7,968 nt of DNA from Planctomycetota bacterium (GTDB taxonomy: Bacteria > Planctomycetota > Phycisphaerae > UBA1845), in the NCBI GenBank assembly GCA_022561415.1, contig JADFRH010000096.1, positions 1-7,968 of the forward strand, in the 5' to 3' direction. Below, in pieces: positions 1 through 5,780 of this stretch (positions are counted from its first letter, which is position 1; every line of letters begins with the position of its first letter). The translations under genes and the position numbers were made by a program. Below the pieces are notes generated by a model. It worked only from the letters and a program-made list of their open reading frames with translations. It was not told the origin of the DNA and ran no database searches.

Positions 1-208
1 TCCTGACACCCACCTCGTCGGCTATATGATCAAGCCACTCAAGGGTCAACCCAAGCATATACCGGTAATCGGGATTCGGGTTGCGAACCAGTTTGGCGAG
101 ATCTTCCTCGATACCGTGAAGCCCGATCGTCTCCTGGTGCCGAGCCTTAAGGACCTGGACAATCCGATCGATGACGTGGACGTGCCGAGCCCGTTTCCGA
201 GCAACCGA
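1..208 (-). pseudogene. Continuation of the broken transaldolase reading in a second frame; product not recognised
   Basis: Below position 208 a second minus-strand frame is open to the window edge. It begins just after a TGA whose complement is at 209-211. Its translation (HVHVIDRIVQVLKARHQ, then LHGIEEDLAKLVRNPNPDYR, then LEWLDHIADEVGVR) has an ordinary amphipathic protein composition, unlike the Arg/Ser-rich competing frame. It has no ATG, GTG or TTG start near its upstream end, so it is most simply reached from the transaldolase frame by a one-base frame change between about 180 and 208. I do not recognise the family. It does not resemble the next segment of transaldolase, so besides a frameshift, a deletion, a chimera or a fusion is possible. 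Confidence 0.45.
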
Positions 209-396
209 TCAAACGCGGCGTCGTAGTCGGCGCTGCCGGTGATGGCCTTCATGAAGATCGTCGGGTTGGAGGTCACGCCGACAACGCCGGCGTCGATACG
301 TCGTTGCAACTCGCCGGAGTCGATCATGTTCCGGCTGAGGTTGTCGCACCAGATCGATTGCCCCTGCCCGTAGAACTTCTCAACCATGCTCGCCAC
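46..396 (-). CDS. tal: Transaldolase, N-terminal part, frame broken and cut by window edge
   Basis: Transaldolase moves a three-carbon dihydroxyacetone unit between sugar phosphates in the non-oxidative pentose phosphate pathway, in the cytoplasm. The first 66 or so residues fit the family well. GQSIWCDNLSR (about residues 12-22) holds the conserved early Asp (D18), and VGVTSNPTIFMKAI (39-52) is the hallmark first-strand motif, followed by a YDAAFDRLL helix. The GTG at 396 is preferred over upstream extensions to 501 because GGGAG lies 7 bases ahead and because the family motif begins a few residues later; ATG at 387 is the alternative. After about residue 66 this frame turns into Arg/Ser-rich, non-transaldolase sequence and stops at 46, while a different minus frame becomes protein-like. 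The family normally exceeds 300 residues, so this copy is either frameshifted or misassembled. The domain call is firm; the integrity of the gene is doubtful. Confidence 0.8.
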   Translation of the reverse strand: MASMVEKFYGQGQSIWCDNLSRNMIDSGELQRRIDAGVVGVTSNPTIFMKAITGSADYDAAFDRLLGNGLGTSTSSIGLSRSLRLGTRRRSGFTVSRKISPNWFATRIPITGICLG

Positions 397-403
397 GCGG
401 TTT

Positions 404-408
404 CTCCC
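404..408 (-). promoter_or_regulatory. Ribosome binding site deciding the transaldolase start
   Basis: On the minus strand GGGAG sits 7 bases before the GTG at 396. It is one of the few good Shine-Dalgarno matches in the window. It favours GTG 396 over the in-frame ATG at 387, where the spacing would be 16 bases. Confidence 0.5.
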
Positions 409-462
409 GTATATCCCGTCGCACCAGACCCCACAGTGCGCGCGAAGCCACGGCCCGCAGGA

Positions 463-483
463 CCGGTAAAACCGGCTTGCCGG
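463..483. repeat. Two overlapping small hairpins between the VanZ-like gene and transaldolase
   Basis: CCGGT (463-467) pairs with ACCGG (471-475) across three A bases. CCGGC (472-476) pairs with GCCGG (479-483) across TT. The two stems share bases and are mutually exclusive. On the minus strand, the direction of the flanking genes, no U-run follows, so this is a weak candidate for an intrinsic terminator or attenuator. It may be chance in GC-rich DNA. Confidence 0.3.
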
Positions 484-523
484 GCGGGATCCATTCGGCA
501 TCGCAACGCAGCGACGATTATGG

Positions 524-2089
524 TCAATCGTGCGTGCGTTGCAAACCCGGCGCTGGGACGGTCTCGACCGGTGCGTCGGGGTACGGATCGATCAGCGTTC
601 CCACCAGTTCGTCGGTGGGTGACATGGGCGTCGGTTGCTCCGCGGGCGGAGCGACGGCGTCGTCCTTGGCCGTAGCGAATCGGTAGAATTGGGCGGCGGT
701 TCGCTGCCCGAGCACGCCGACCACCGCGCCGGTGACGGCCAGGATCGGGTCGGTCAGGCTCGTGACGCGAACGGGGATGAACATCTGCAAGATCTCGATC
801 AGAACGGATATCACGAAACAGACCATGGTTACCGTGACGAGCTGCGACGCGGTGTCACGATCCTTAACGGGTGCCCAAAACGCGGTAAGCGTGGCGGACA
901 GGAGTACATACGCAATGAACTTCTCCAGCACGTCGCCCATCATGATGTCGAAGCGGGCCATGAAGTAGGCGAAGAAGGGAAGGAATCCGTCGGCGCTCAG
1001 GGACTGCGCCGGACCATCGAGCCCGGCGCTGAACCGCATGGGAATCAGCCCGGTGTAGAGGATGTACACCCCGACGACCGCGCAGGCGAAGGCCGCCAAT
1101 TCCCGATGCACCACGGCGAGACGCCGCGCCGGCAGGCCTTCGGTTCGCCGCTCGTACCGGGATTGACAAAAGCACCCCAGACCCAGACCCAGCAAACGAA
1201 AGACAACGTCCGTCGCGTCACATGCGCGAGAGACGATGGGTAGCTGCATGACGCTCAGCGCGATCGCAAAGCCGGTGCCGATCCACGCGGCCAGCATCCA
1301 CGTACTCCATCGCCCGAATTCGTAGTTGTCGCGAAGCACCATGATGAGCAGCCACGCGAGCACGGCGAACGACGCGCACTCCGCCGTCCAGCGAGACCAA
1401 CGCTTCATGCGGTCCCATCGTTGCCGATCCGAATCGACGACCTGCGCCCCCATGAAGCCATACGTCACGTTGGCGGACTGATCCGTGAAAGGAATCCAAT
1501 TCACCGCCTGGACCGATTCCTTCAATCGAACACGGTCGAGTGAGAACGAGAACGGGATGGCCGCAAACACGACGAGCACCACGCAGTAGGTCTTGAGCAT
1601 GGCCGGCAGGGGACGCTCGTGGAACTCGACCAGCGCTGCGCCCATCAGTCGCGGCATGATCCAGCGGGCGATCGTCGAAACCGCAGCGCCCAGCGAGGCG
1701 CCCAGGACGTTGCTGGCCAGATCGATCACCGACGATACGCGCGACGGCGAGTACGCCTGAATCCATTCGATGGACCCGCTCACGAACGCCGCGAAAGCTA
1801 TGGTGGCGAGAAAGACCAACCGCCCGCCACCCGCCATGCGACACAGACTCCAGTGCGCGAGCATCCCGAGCGGAAAGTAGAGAAAGATGTTGCTGATGAC
1901 GTCAGGAAAGGTCAGACGCGTGACCGTGGCACTGAACAGGGACTCGCTGCCGGTGCCCGCCGCCGATCCGAAGTCAAAGGGAACCAGCCCCGTCTGAAGC
2001 ACGAACAGCAGGGTGAGCACGGTTAGAAGCTCGACGTAGTGGTCGAGCAGATAGCGGACCGTGGGATGACTGGTCGGCTGCTCCTTCAT
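524..2089 (-). CDS. VanZ-like integral membrane protein with three tandem VanZ-type units
   Basis: This 521-residue polytopic protein belongs to the VanZ-like family. That family of small membrane proteins is named after the teicoplanin-resistance protein VanZ, is often found near envelope genes, and has a poorly defined biochemical role. Unit 1 (about 20-140) has DVISNIFLYFPLGM and then SIEWIQ...SRVSSVIDLASNVLG. Unit 3 (about 333-460) repeats it with DVLEKFIAYVLL and LIEILQ...VRVTSLTDPILAVTG. The middle (about 165-306) has a decayed version: IPFSFSLD, NWIPF, then MQLPIVSRACDATDVV and LLGLGLG. VanZ-like proteins usually hold a single unit, so this is a triplication. The last 45 or so residues form a Pro/Asp-rich soluble tail. 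ATG 2089 is chosen over the adjacent TTG at 2092. No Shine-Dalgarno is visible, because an octamer repeat fills the leader. It lies 60 bases downstream of the lipoprotein gene and probably shares its transcript. Confidence 0.8.
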   Translation of the reverse strand: MKEQPTSHPTVRYLLDHYVELLTVLTLLFVLQTGLVPFDFGSAAGTGSESLFSATVTRLTFPDVISNIFLYFPLGMLAHWSLCRMAGGGRLVFLATIAFAAFVSGSIEWIQAYSPSRVSSVIDLASNVLGASLGAAVSTIARWIMPRLMGAALVEFHERPLPAMLKTYCVVLVVFAAIPFSFSLDRVRLKESVQAVNWIPFTDQSANVTYGFMGAQVVDSDRQRWDRMKRWSRWTAECASFAVLAWLLIMVLRDNYEFGRWSTWMLAAWIGTGFAIALSVMQLPIVSRACDATDVVFRLLGLGLGCFCQSRYERRTEGLPARRLAVVHRELAAFACAVVGVYILYTGLIPMRFSAGLDGPAQSLSADGFLPFFAYFMARFDIMMGDVLEKFIAYVLLSATLTAFWAPVKDRDTASQLVTVTMVCFVISVLIEILQMFIPVRVTSLTDPILAVTGAVVGVLGQRTAAQFYRFATAKDDAVAPPAEQPTPMSPTDELVGTLIDPYPDAPVETVPAPGLQRTHD

Positions 2090-2095
2090 CAAGGT

Positions 2096-2138
2096 TTCAA
2101 GGTTTTAAGGTTCAAGATTTTAACCTTCCAACCTTGAA
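2096..2138. repeat. Palindromic element of octamer words in the VanZ-like gene leader
   Basis: The left arm TTCAAGGTTTTAAGGTT (2096-2112) pairs with 2122-2138 at 15 of 17 positions, with a 9-base loop. Inside, AAGGT, or AACCTT in the right half, recurs every 8 bases. The element is AT-rich against its surroundings and ends 6 bases before the ATG at 2089, occupying the place where a ribosome binding site would lie. On either strand it would fold into a hairpin, but it has no terminator-like U-run. Confidence 0.75.
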
Positions 2139-2149
2139 CTTTGTCGGTG

Positions 2150-2914
2150 CTAGGGAAACGCACCCGTCTTACGCGGGGGCCAAACGACCGGACGCGTGGG
2201 CGCCGTGGGCTTCCATCCGACCGGTGTAACGATGGTGGCGGGCCCGTCCCGTTGAATCAGTTCATAGATGCAGCCGTGCAAAATACGCTCGAATTTCGCC
2301 CGCACCAATGCACGCGAGTCGGTCTCCCACATATCGATCGGCTTCTTGCTCTCGTCGATGACCTCGGGTGGGACGATCGACGCGCTGTACGCGTGAAGAA
2401 CGGCCAGAACGCTCTTGTTCTCGGCATCGTAAAGCACGCCGAGCATTTCCGTTTGCGTTTTGCTTAGTTCGTTGACGGCGTACACAAGCCCCAGGCGGGC
2501 ATGCAGGGCGTTGAAGGCTGCGAGAATCTGATCGGGTTCCGCCGGGCCGCCGCCGAGATCCTTGCCGCTGATGGGGAAGACCTCGCCCACGGCAAACTGG
2601 TCGTCCAGCGCCGAGTTCCATTGGAGGAACTCGTTATGTGGGTCGCTCGTGAGCCGCGGCGCGAGCGGGCGCTCCGGGTCGCCGGTCATCTCGATCGACA
2701 CGCGCGTCACGGCAAGCGATCCCGGAAAGATGCCGCCGCGCGGCTTGCCGGGCATGATGCGGAACTCGTCTCGCACCGGGAGAATCGGGCCGTTGCTCAG
2801 GTCTTGCCAATAGACCATCGGTTTGGGCTGCCAGACCTCGACGACTTTGTGCTGCGCGCAGCCGCCCGTGAGCGCGACGGCCAAGGCGAGCGCGGTGATG
2901 ACAGTTTTCTTCAT
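2150..2914 (-). CDS. Putative lipoprotein of unknown function
   Basis: This 254-residue product starts with a lipoprotein signal: MKK, a hydrophobic run of about 12 residues, then LTGGC with the lipidated Cys at position 19. It should be exported, cleaved by signal peptidase II and anchored in a membrane. I do not recognise the mature domain. Visible features are an early WQPKPMVYWQD segment, a central alternating beta-like stretch (VTRVSIEM), a helix LAAFNALHARLGLVYAVNEL, a strand-like segment VLAVLHAYSAS, and a basic, Pro-rich C-terminus ending PPRKTGAFP. There is one further Cys (ILHGCIYEL). The start is fixed by the lipobox, although no clear Shine-Dalgarno precedes it. It is the first gene of the co-directional minus-strand group with the VanZ-like gene, which suggests an envelope role by association only. 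Confidence 0.75.
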   Translation of the reverse strand: MKKTVITALALAVALTGGCAQHKVVEVWQPKPMVYWQDLSNGPILPVRDEFRIMPGKPRGGIFPGSLAVTRVSIEMTGDPERPLAPRLTSDPHNEFLQWNSALDDQFAVGEVFPISGKDLGGGPAEPDQILAAFNALHARLGLVYAVNELSKTQTEMLGVLYDAENKSVLAVLHAYSASIVPPEVIDESKKPIDMWETDSRALVRAKFERILHGCIYELIQRDGPATIVTPVGWKPTAPTRPVVWPPRKTGAFP

Positions 2915-3071
2915 AGTTGGCGCAGGGCGTCTATCGACGCCGAAGCCGTTATCGCGCCCACACGCGAATGCGTGGACCCGATGCGCGTACGTATAACTTA
3001 CCCGATTGAAGTATCGGGAGCGTGTGCCTCATTCTGCTCGAAAAAACGTGGAAGAAGGGAGAAGTTTCTAG

Positions 3072-3130
3072 AGAAGAGTCACTCGTGAAGAGTCAAAAAC
3101 GCTCTGCAACTCTACGCTCAAAACTCTTCT
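3072..3130. repeat. Heptamer-word element closed by 8-base inverted ends
   Basis: AGAAGAGT (3072-3079) and ACTCTTCT (3123-3130) are perfect inverted ends of a 59-base stretch. Inside, GAAGAGTC occurs at 3073 and 3087, and AACTCT at 3108 and 3122, both 14 bases (two heptamers) apart. ACGCTC occurs twice, at 3099 and 3114. The composition is AT-richer than the flanking genes. Confidence 0.55.
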
Positions 3131-3139
3131 TGGTTCATG

Positions 3140-3186
3140 TTATCGGTCATCCGCTTACGCATCCCGTTGCCAAGGGATGCCGATAA
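3140..3186 (+). promoter_or_regulatory. Candidate structured leader upstream of the sugar transferase
   Basis: A perfect 7-base-pair stem GCATCCC (3159-3165) / GGGATGC (3174-3180) with an 8-base loop stacks directly on a second stem TTATCG (3140-3145) / CGATAA (3181-3186), leaving a 13-base bulge on the 5' side. It ends 57 bases before the ATG at 3244. It is in the right place for a cis-acting RNA, a protein operator or a minor terminator of upstream transcription. I do not recognise it as any known riboswitch. Confidence 0.35.
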
Positions 3187-3243
3187 TTCACACGCGGCGT
3201 CCCGTTATCCGATCGACTGGATACATCAACGCCGCAATGCTTT

Positions 3244-4740
3244 ATGGCCATAACCGCTGCTACCGGCGCGGGAGGTACGACGATCGCCTCCCCGCCTCTT
3301 TCGACGATCGCCGCCGACTCGCGCCCTTACACGCGCTTCGGGTCAGCGTTCACTCTCGAACGCGTTCTCCGCATTATCGGTCGTTCGTTTCTCGGACTGC
3401 CCGCCTCAACCTGGCTGCTGGTGGATGTTCTGCTGATCGGCGTAGCGGTCTTCGGCGCGTACCAGATCGTTCCGCCGCTCGAGGGCACGCGAACACCGCA
3501 TGTCGTTCTGTGGCAGGCCGGAGCGATCTTCACCTTTTCCGTCATTCTCGCGAGCCTGGTATTCGGTTTGTACGAACGGGAAACGATTATGGGGCGCTCC
3601 TGCATCCTAATCCGGATGGCCCTAACGTCGGGCACCGCGACGGTCTTGGCCTATGCCATCATCTACGTCGTCATGTACGCAACCGTCAGCCGCAGAGCCT
3701 CAGCGCTGGCGATGTCCTCGTTTTTCGTATCGGGCGTGGCCGTGCGCCTGGCCGCCTGGTGGCTCATTCAGCGAATCCACTGCGGACTCCTGGTCGTCGG
3801 TCCGCGCGCCCTGTACGAGTCCTTCGAGAGGGCACAGGAGAACGGCTTTCTCCACGAGTACCGTCTGGTCGGCTACGCCGGCACGGAAGCGGAGCCCTCG
3901 ACGCCGTCTGATCACGCGAAATCGCTGGGCCCCGTCGCTGCGCAGATCGAAGGGCTCGCCAAGGCCGGCGTGACGGATGTGGTCGTAAGCGACTTCTCGG
4001 CGCGCGATCCCGATGTCATGCACTGGATGGTTCCCTGCCTGCAACGCGGCTGTCGCGTGACGAACGAGGCGACGTTCTACGAAAAGGCCACCGGTCAGAT
4101 TCTTGTTGACGAGATTACGCCCGCGTGGTTTCTCTTCGCGGATCTGAAAGTCCACTGCGACGAACAAGCCACGATCAAGCGAATGCTGGACATTTTGGTC
4201 GCCGGCGCCGGCCTGATACTCTCCGCGCCGATCTGGCCTCTGATCGCGCTGGCGATCAAGCTCTCCGATCGCGGTCCGGTCTTCTACTGGCAAGACCGCG
4301 TCGGGAAGAACGGGCACGCCTTCCGGCTCTACAAGTTCCGCACGATGCGTACCGATGCGGAGAACGGCAGGAGTGTTTGGTGCGCGCCGAACGATCCACG
4401 CATCACACTCGTTGGGCGGCTGCTAAGAAGATTGCGCCTCGACGAGCTACCGCAGCTCTACAACGTTTTGATCGGGCAGATGTCACTCGTCGGCCCGCGA
4501 CCCGAGCGACCCGATATCGTCGAGGATCTGAATCGCAAGATCCGGTTTTACGGCGAGCGGCACCTCGTCAAGCCGGGCATCACCGGCTGGGCACAGATCA
4601 GCTTTCGCTACGGCGCTTCCGTCGAGGACGCCAAGCGCAAGCTCCAGTTCGACCTCTACTACCTCAAACACATGTCGCTGGAACTCGACGTCATCATCCT
4701 GTTCCGTACGGCCGGCACGTTTCTGCGCGGGGGTTGCTAA
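3244..4740 (+). CDS. Polyprenyl-phosphate sugar phosphotransferase (exopolysaccharide initiation)
   Basis: This enzyme transfers a sugar-1-phosphate from a nucleotide sugar onto the polyprenyl-phosphate carrier at the inner membrane, the first step of exopolysaccharide repeat-unit assembly. The 498 residues show the long form of the family. There are about four N-terminal membrane segments (roughly 52-76, 88-108, 121-146, 156-176), a CoA-binding-like cytoplasmic region from GLLVVGPRALYESF (181-194) to about 270, a FYEKATGQILVDEITPAWF segment (278-296), a hydrophobic anchor (313-335), then the catalytic bacterial sugar transferase domain. The catalytic motifs are KFRTMR (364-369), RLDELPQLYNVLIGQMSLVG (398-417), PRPERP (418-423), KPGITGWAQI (443-452) and DLYYLKHMSLELDVIILFRT (470-489). 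The Asp-Glu pair in LDELPQ is intact. The FYE...PAWF segment resembles the EpsB type found with PEP-CTERM/exosortase loci, but no exosortase is in view. The sugar specificity cannot be read from the sequence. No clear Shine-Dalgarno precedes the ATG. Confidence 0.93.
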   Translation: MAITAATGAGGTTIASPPLSTIAADSRPYTRFGSAFTLERVLRIIGRSFLGLPASTWLLVDVLLIGVAVFGAYQIVPPLEGTRTPHVVLWQAGAIFTFSVILASLVFGLYERETIMGRSCILIRMALTSGTATVLAYAIIYVVMYATVSRRASALAMSSFFVSGVAVRLAAWWLIQRIHCGLLVVGPRALYESFERAQENGFLHEYRLVGYAGTEAEPSTPSDHAKSLGPVAAQIEGLAKAGVTDVVVSDFSARDPDVMHWMVPCLQRGCRVTNEATFYEKATGQILVDEITPAWFLFADLKVHCDEQATIKRMLDILVAGAGLILSAPIWPLIALAIKLSDRGPVFYWQDRVGKNGHAFRLYKFRTMRTDAENGRSVWCAPNDPRITLVGRLLRRLRLDELPQLYNVLIGQMSLVGPRPERPDIVEDLNRKIRFYGERHLVKPGITGWAQISFRYGASVEDAKRKLQFDLYYLKHMSLELDVIILFRTAGTFLRGGC

Positions 4741-4855
4741 GGCAGCGCTCGAGGCCCGACCGTCCACGGCGGAGGCTTCGCTTCCTTGCGATGCACGCGT
4801 TTCGGTGCGATAGTATCGTTTTGTTCGATCGCATTCGTCATCGGTGACCCGGCGC
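4741..4855. other. Spacer between sugar transferase and PHP phosphatase genes
   Basis: This 115-base spacer has no gene. TGCGAT (4806-4811) and ATCGCA (4828-4833) form a 6-base inverted repeat, and a smaller CGATA/TATCG repeat (4808-4818) is followed by a short T-rich run. It could be a weak terminator, which would separate the two genes transcriptionally, but the stem is poor. Confidence 0.3.
4843..4847 (+). promoter_or_regulatory. Ribosome binding site deciding the PHP phosphatase start
   Basis: GGTGA lies 8 bases before ATG 4856. It overlaps an in-frame GTG (4844) that would add only MTRR. The spacing and the family's usual N-terminus both favour ATG 4856. Confidence 0.45.
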
Positions 4856-5683
4856 ATGAAGCTCTACGATCAGCACCTGCACTCGCGGCATTCGTTCGAC
4901 TCGAAAGCCGACCCGGCTCGCAACGTCGAGAGGGCCATTGAGCTCGGGCTTGCCGGTCTGACGTTCACCGAACACTTCGACGTACACCCCGACGATTGGA
5001 AGACGTGCAGCTACGACGACGCTGCGTATTCCGAAACGATCGCCGCGCTGCGCGAACGATTCGGCCGGGAAATCTTCGTCGGCAAGGGCGTCGAGATATG
5101 CTTCCAGCCCGACCACATGGACTTTATCCTCGACTTTCTGGCCGGCCATCGCTTCGACATGGTCATGCTCAGTATTCATTACTTCGCCGGGCGCCCGGTC
5201 CACAAGAAAGAGAGTTGGGAAACCGTCGATCTGGCGGAGGGGACCCGGCAGTACCTCGCTACGGTGCTCGAAGGCGCACGGATGTGTCGGCGTGTCAACA
5301 CGTCGCAGGAGCGCGTTTTCGACGTGCTGGGTCATCTCGACTTCGTCAAACGCTACACGCAGCGGTTTTTCGGCGAGGTGGATATGCACGCGCACCGCGA
5401 GATTGTGGACGAGATTCTACGCACCTGCGTCGAAGCCGACCTGGTCCCGGAAATCAACACCTCGACCCTGCGTGGTGATCTCGACGAAACCATGCCCGGA
5501 CCGGACGTGGTCAAACGCTACGCCGAACTGGGCGGCGCGGCCATGTCCATCGGCTCCGACGCCCACGTAAGCGAGCATGTGGGTGCGGGTCTGCATCACG
5601 CCGTCGACATGCTCCGCGATGCGGGCATCAGCCACATCGCACTCTTCCATGATCGAGAGCGCACGAGCGAACCGATTGAGTAA
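4856..5683 (+). CDS. PHP-family phosphatase, histidinol-phosphatase type
   Basis: The likely role is hydrolysis of histidinol phosphate to histidinol, a late step of histidine synthesis in the cytoplasm. Starting at ATG 4856 gives 275 residues, the usual size of HisJ/HisK-type enzymes. The metal-binding signature is complete: DQHLHS (H7, H9), FTEHFD (H40), KGVEI (E80), LSIHYF (H108), GHLDFVKRY (H160) and GSDAH (D235, H237). EINTSTLR (199-206) and the closing helix plus FHDRE match the histidinol-phosphatase subgroup. It follows an EPS sugar transferase on the same strand. PHP-fold phosphotyrosine phosphatases of the CpsB type sit in capsule loci, so that role is an alternative. However, CpsB proteins are usually shorter and lack this C-terminal pattern. 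No other his gene is in view to confirm the pathway. Confidence 0.8.
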   Translation: MKLYDQHLHSRHSFDSKADPARNVERAIELGLAGLTFTEHFDVHPDDWKTCSYDDAAYSETIAALRERFGREIFVGKGVEICFQPDHMDFILDFLAGHRFDMVMLSIHYFAGRPVHKKESWETVDLAEGTRQYLATVLEGARMCRRVNTSQERVFDVLGHLDFVKRYTQRFFGEVDMHAHREIVDEILRTCVEADLVPEINTSTLRGDLDETMPGPDVVKRYAELGGAAMSIGSDAHVSEHVGAGLHHAVDMLRDAGISHIALFHDRERTSEPIE

Positions 5684-5693
5684 GAAGCGACGG

Positions 5694-5757
5694 AGGAAAC
5701 GTCGAAACGTCGAAACGTCAAGATGTCGACACTGTTGACAACTGACAACTGTTTCCT
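5694..5757. repeat. Tandem octamer and heptamer element between convergent genes
   Basis: Three perfect copies of GAAACGTC stand head to tail at 5696-5719. A decayed fourth copy follows at 5720-5727, then GACAACT twice in tandem at 5737-5750. AGGAAAC (5694-5700) and GTTTCCT (5751-5757) are perfect 7-base inverted ends. It fills most of the 97 bases between the ends of the PHP and diadenylate cyclase genes. I see no conventional GC stem with a T-run there, so this element may be the only structured RNA downstream of both genes. Confidence 0.8.
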
Positions 5758-5780
5758 AGCCGTGATCGGAAGGGATTGCT

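Larger units (their letters stand above)
2915..3243. other. Divergent intergenic region without a gene
   Basis: This 329-base spacer separates the lipoprotein gene (minus) from the sugar transferase gene (plus), so it should hold two outward promoters. I see no coding frame with protein-like composition. It contains small perfect inverted repeats at 2961-2974 (CACGC, four-base loop, GCGTG) and 3001-3018 (CCCGAT, six-base loop, ATCGGG), a heptamer-word element at 3072-3130, and a longer folded leader at 3140-3186. TATAAC at 2992-2997 resembles a -10 box on the plus strand, but I find no convincing -35 partner. Confidence 0.6.

Noticed and set aside
199..208. Programmed frameshift signal in transaldolase
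   Set aside because: The sequence around the frame change has no slippery heptamer in the correct phase and no obvious downstream pseudoknot, so a programmed event is not supported.
26..226. Plus-strand frame of 66 codons at the left edge
   Set aside because: It is the antisense of the transaldolase continuation frame, ends without any motif, and has no ribosome binding site.
635..1243. Long plus-strand frame of 202 codons
   Set aside because: It lies entirely antisense to the VanZ-like gene. The product is rich in Arg, Gly, His and Asp, as expected of a shadow in GC-rich DNA.
2501..3088. Plus-strand frame of 195 codons running into the divergent spacer
   Set aside because: It is antisense to the lipoprotein gene over most of its length, with shadow-like Arg/Ala composition and no recognisable domain.
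3072..3130. CRISPR array
   Set aside because: The repeated words are only 7-8 bases, with no spacers of regular length and no cas gene in view.
3280..3322. Repeated CGACGATCGCC words at the start of the sugar transferase
   Set aside because: They are two occurrences of similar codons for Thr-Ile-Ala within coding sequence, with no further periodicity.
3700..4317. Minus-strand frame of 205 codons
   Set aside because: It is antisense to the sugar transferase, whose catalytic motifs are unambiguous. The product is Arg/Asp-rich with no motif.
4125..4847. Plus-strand frame of 240 codons overlapping the sugar transferase end
   Set aside because: It is an out-of-frame copy of the catalytic domain DNA. 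The Arg-rich product has no family motif.
5694..5757. Insertion sequence or integrase attachment site remnant
   Set aside because: No transposase or integrase gene and no target-site duplication were seen. The internal tandem words explain the symmetry better.
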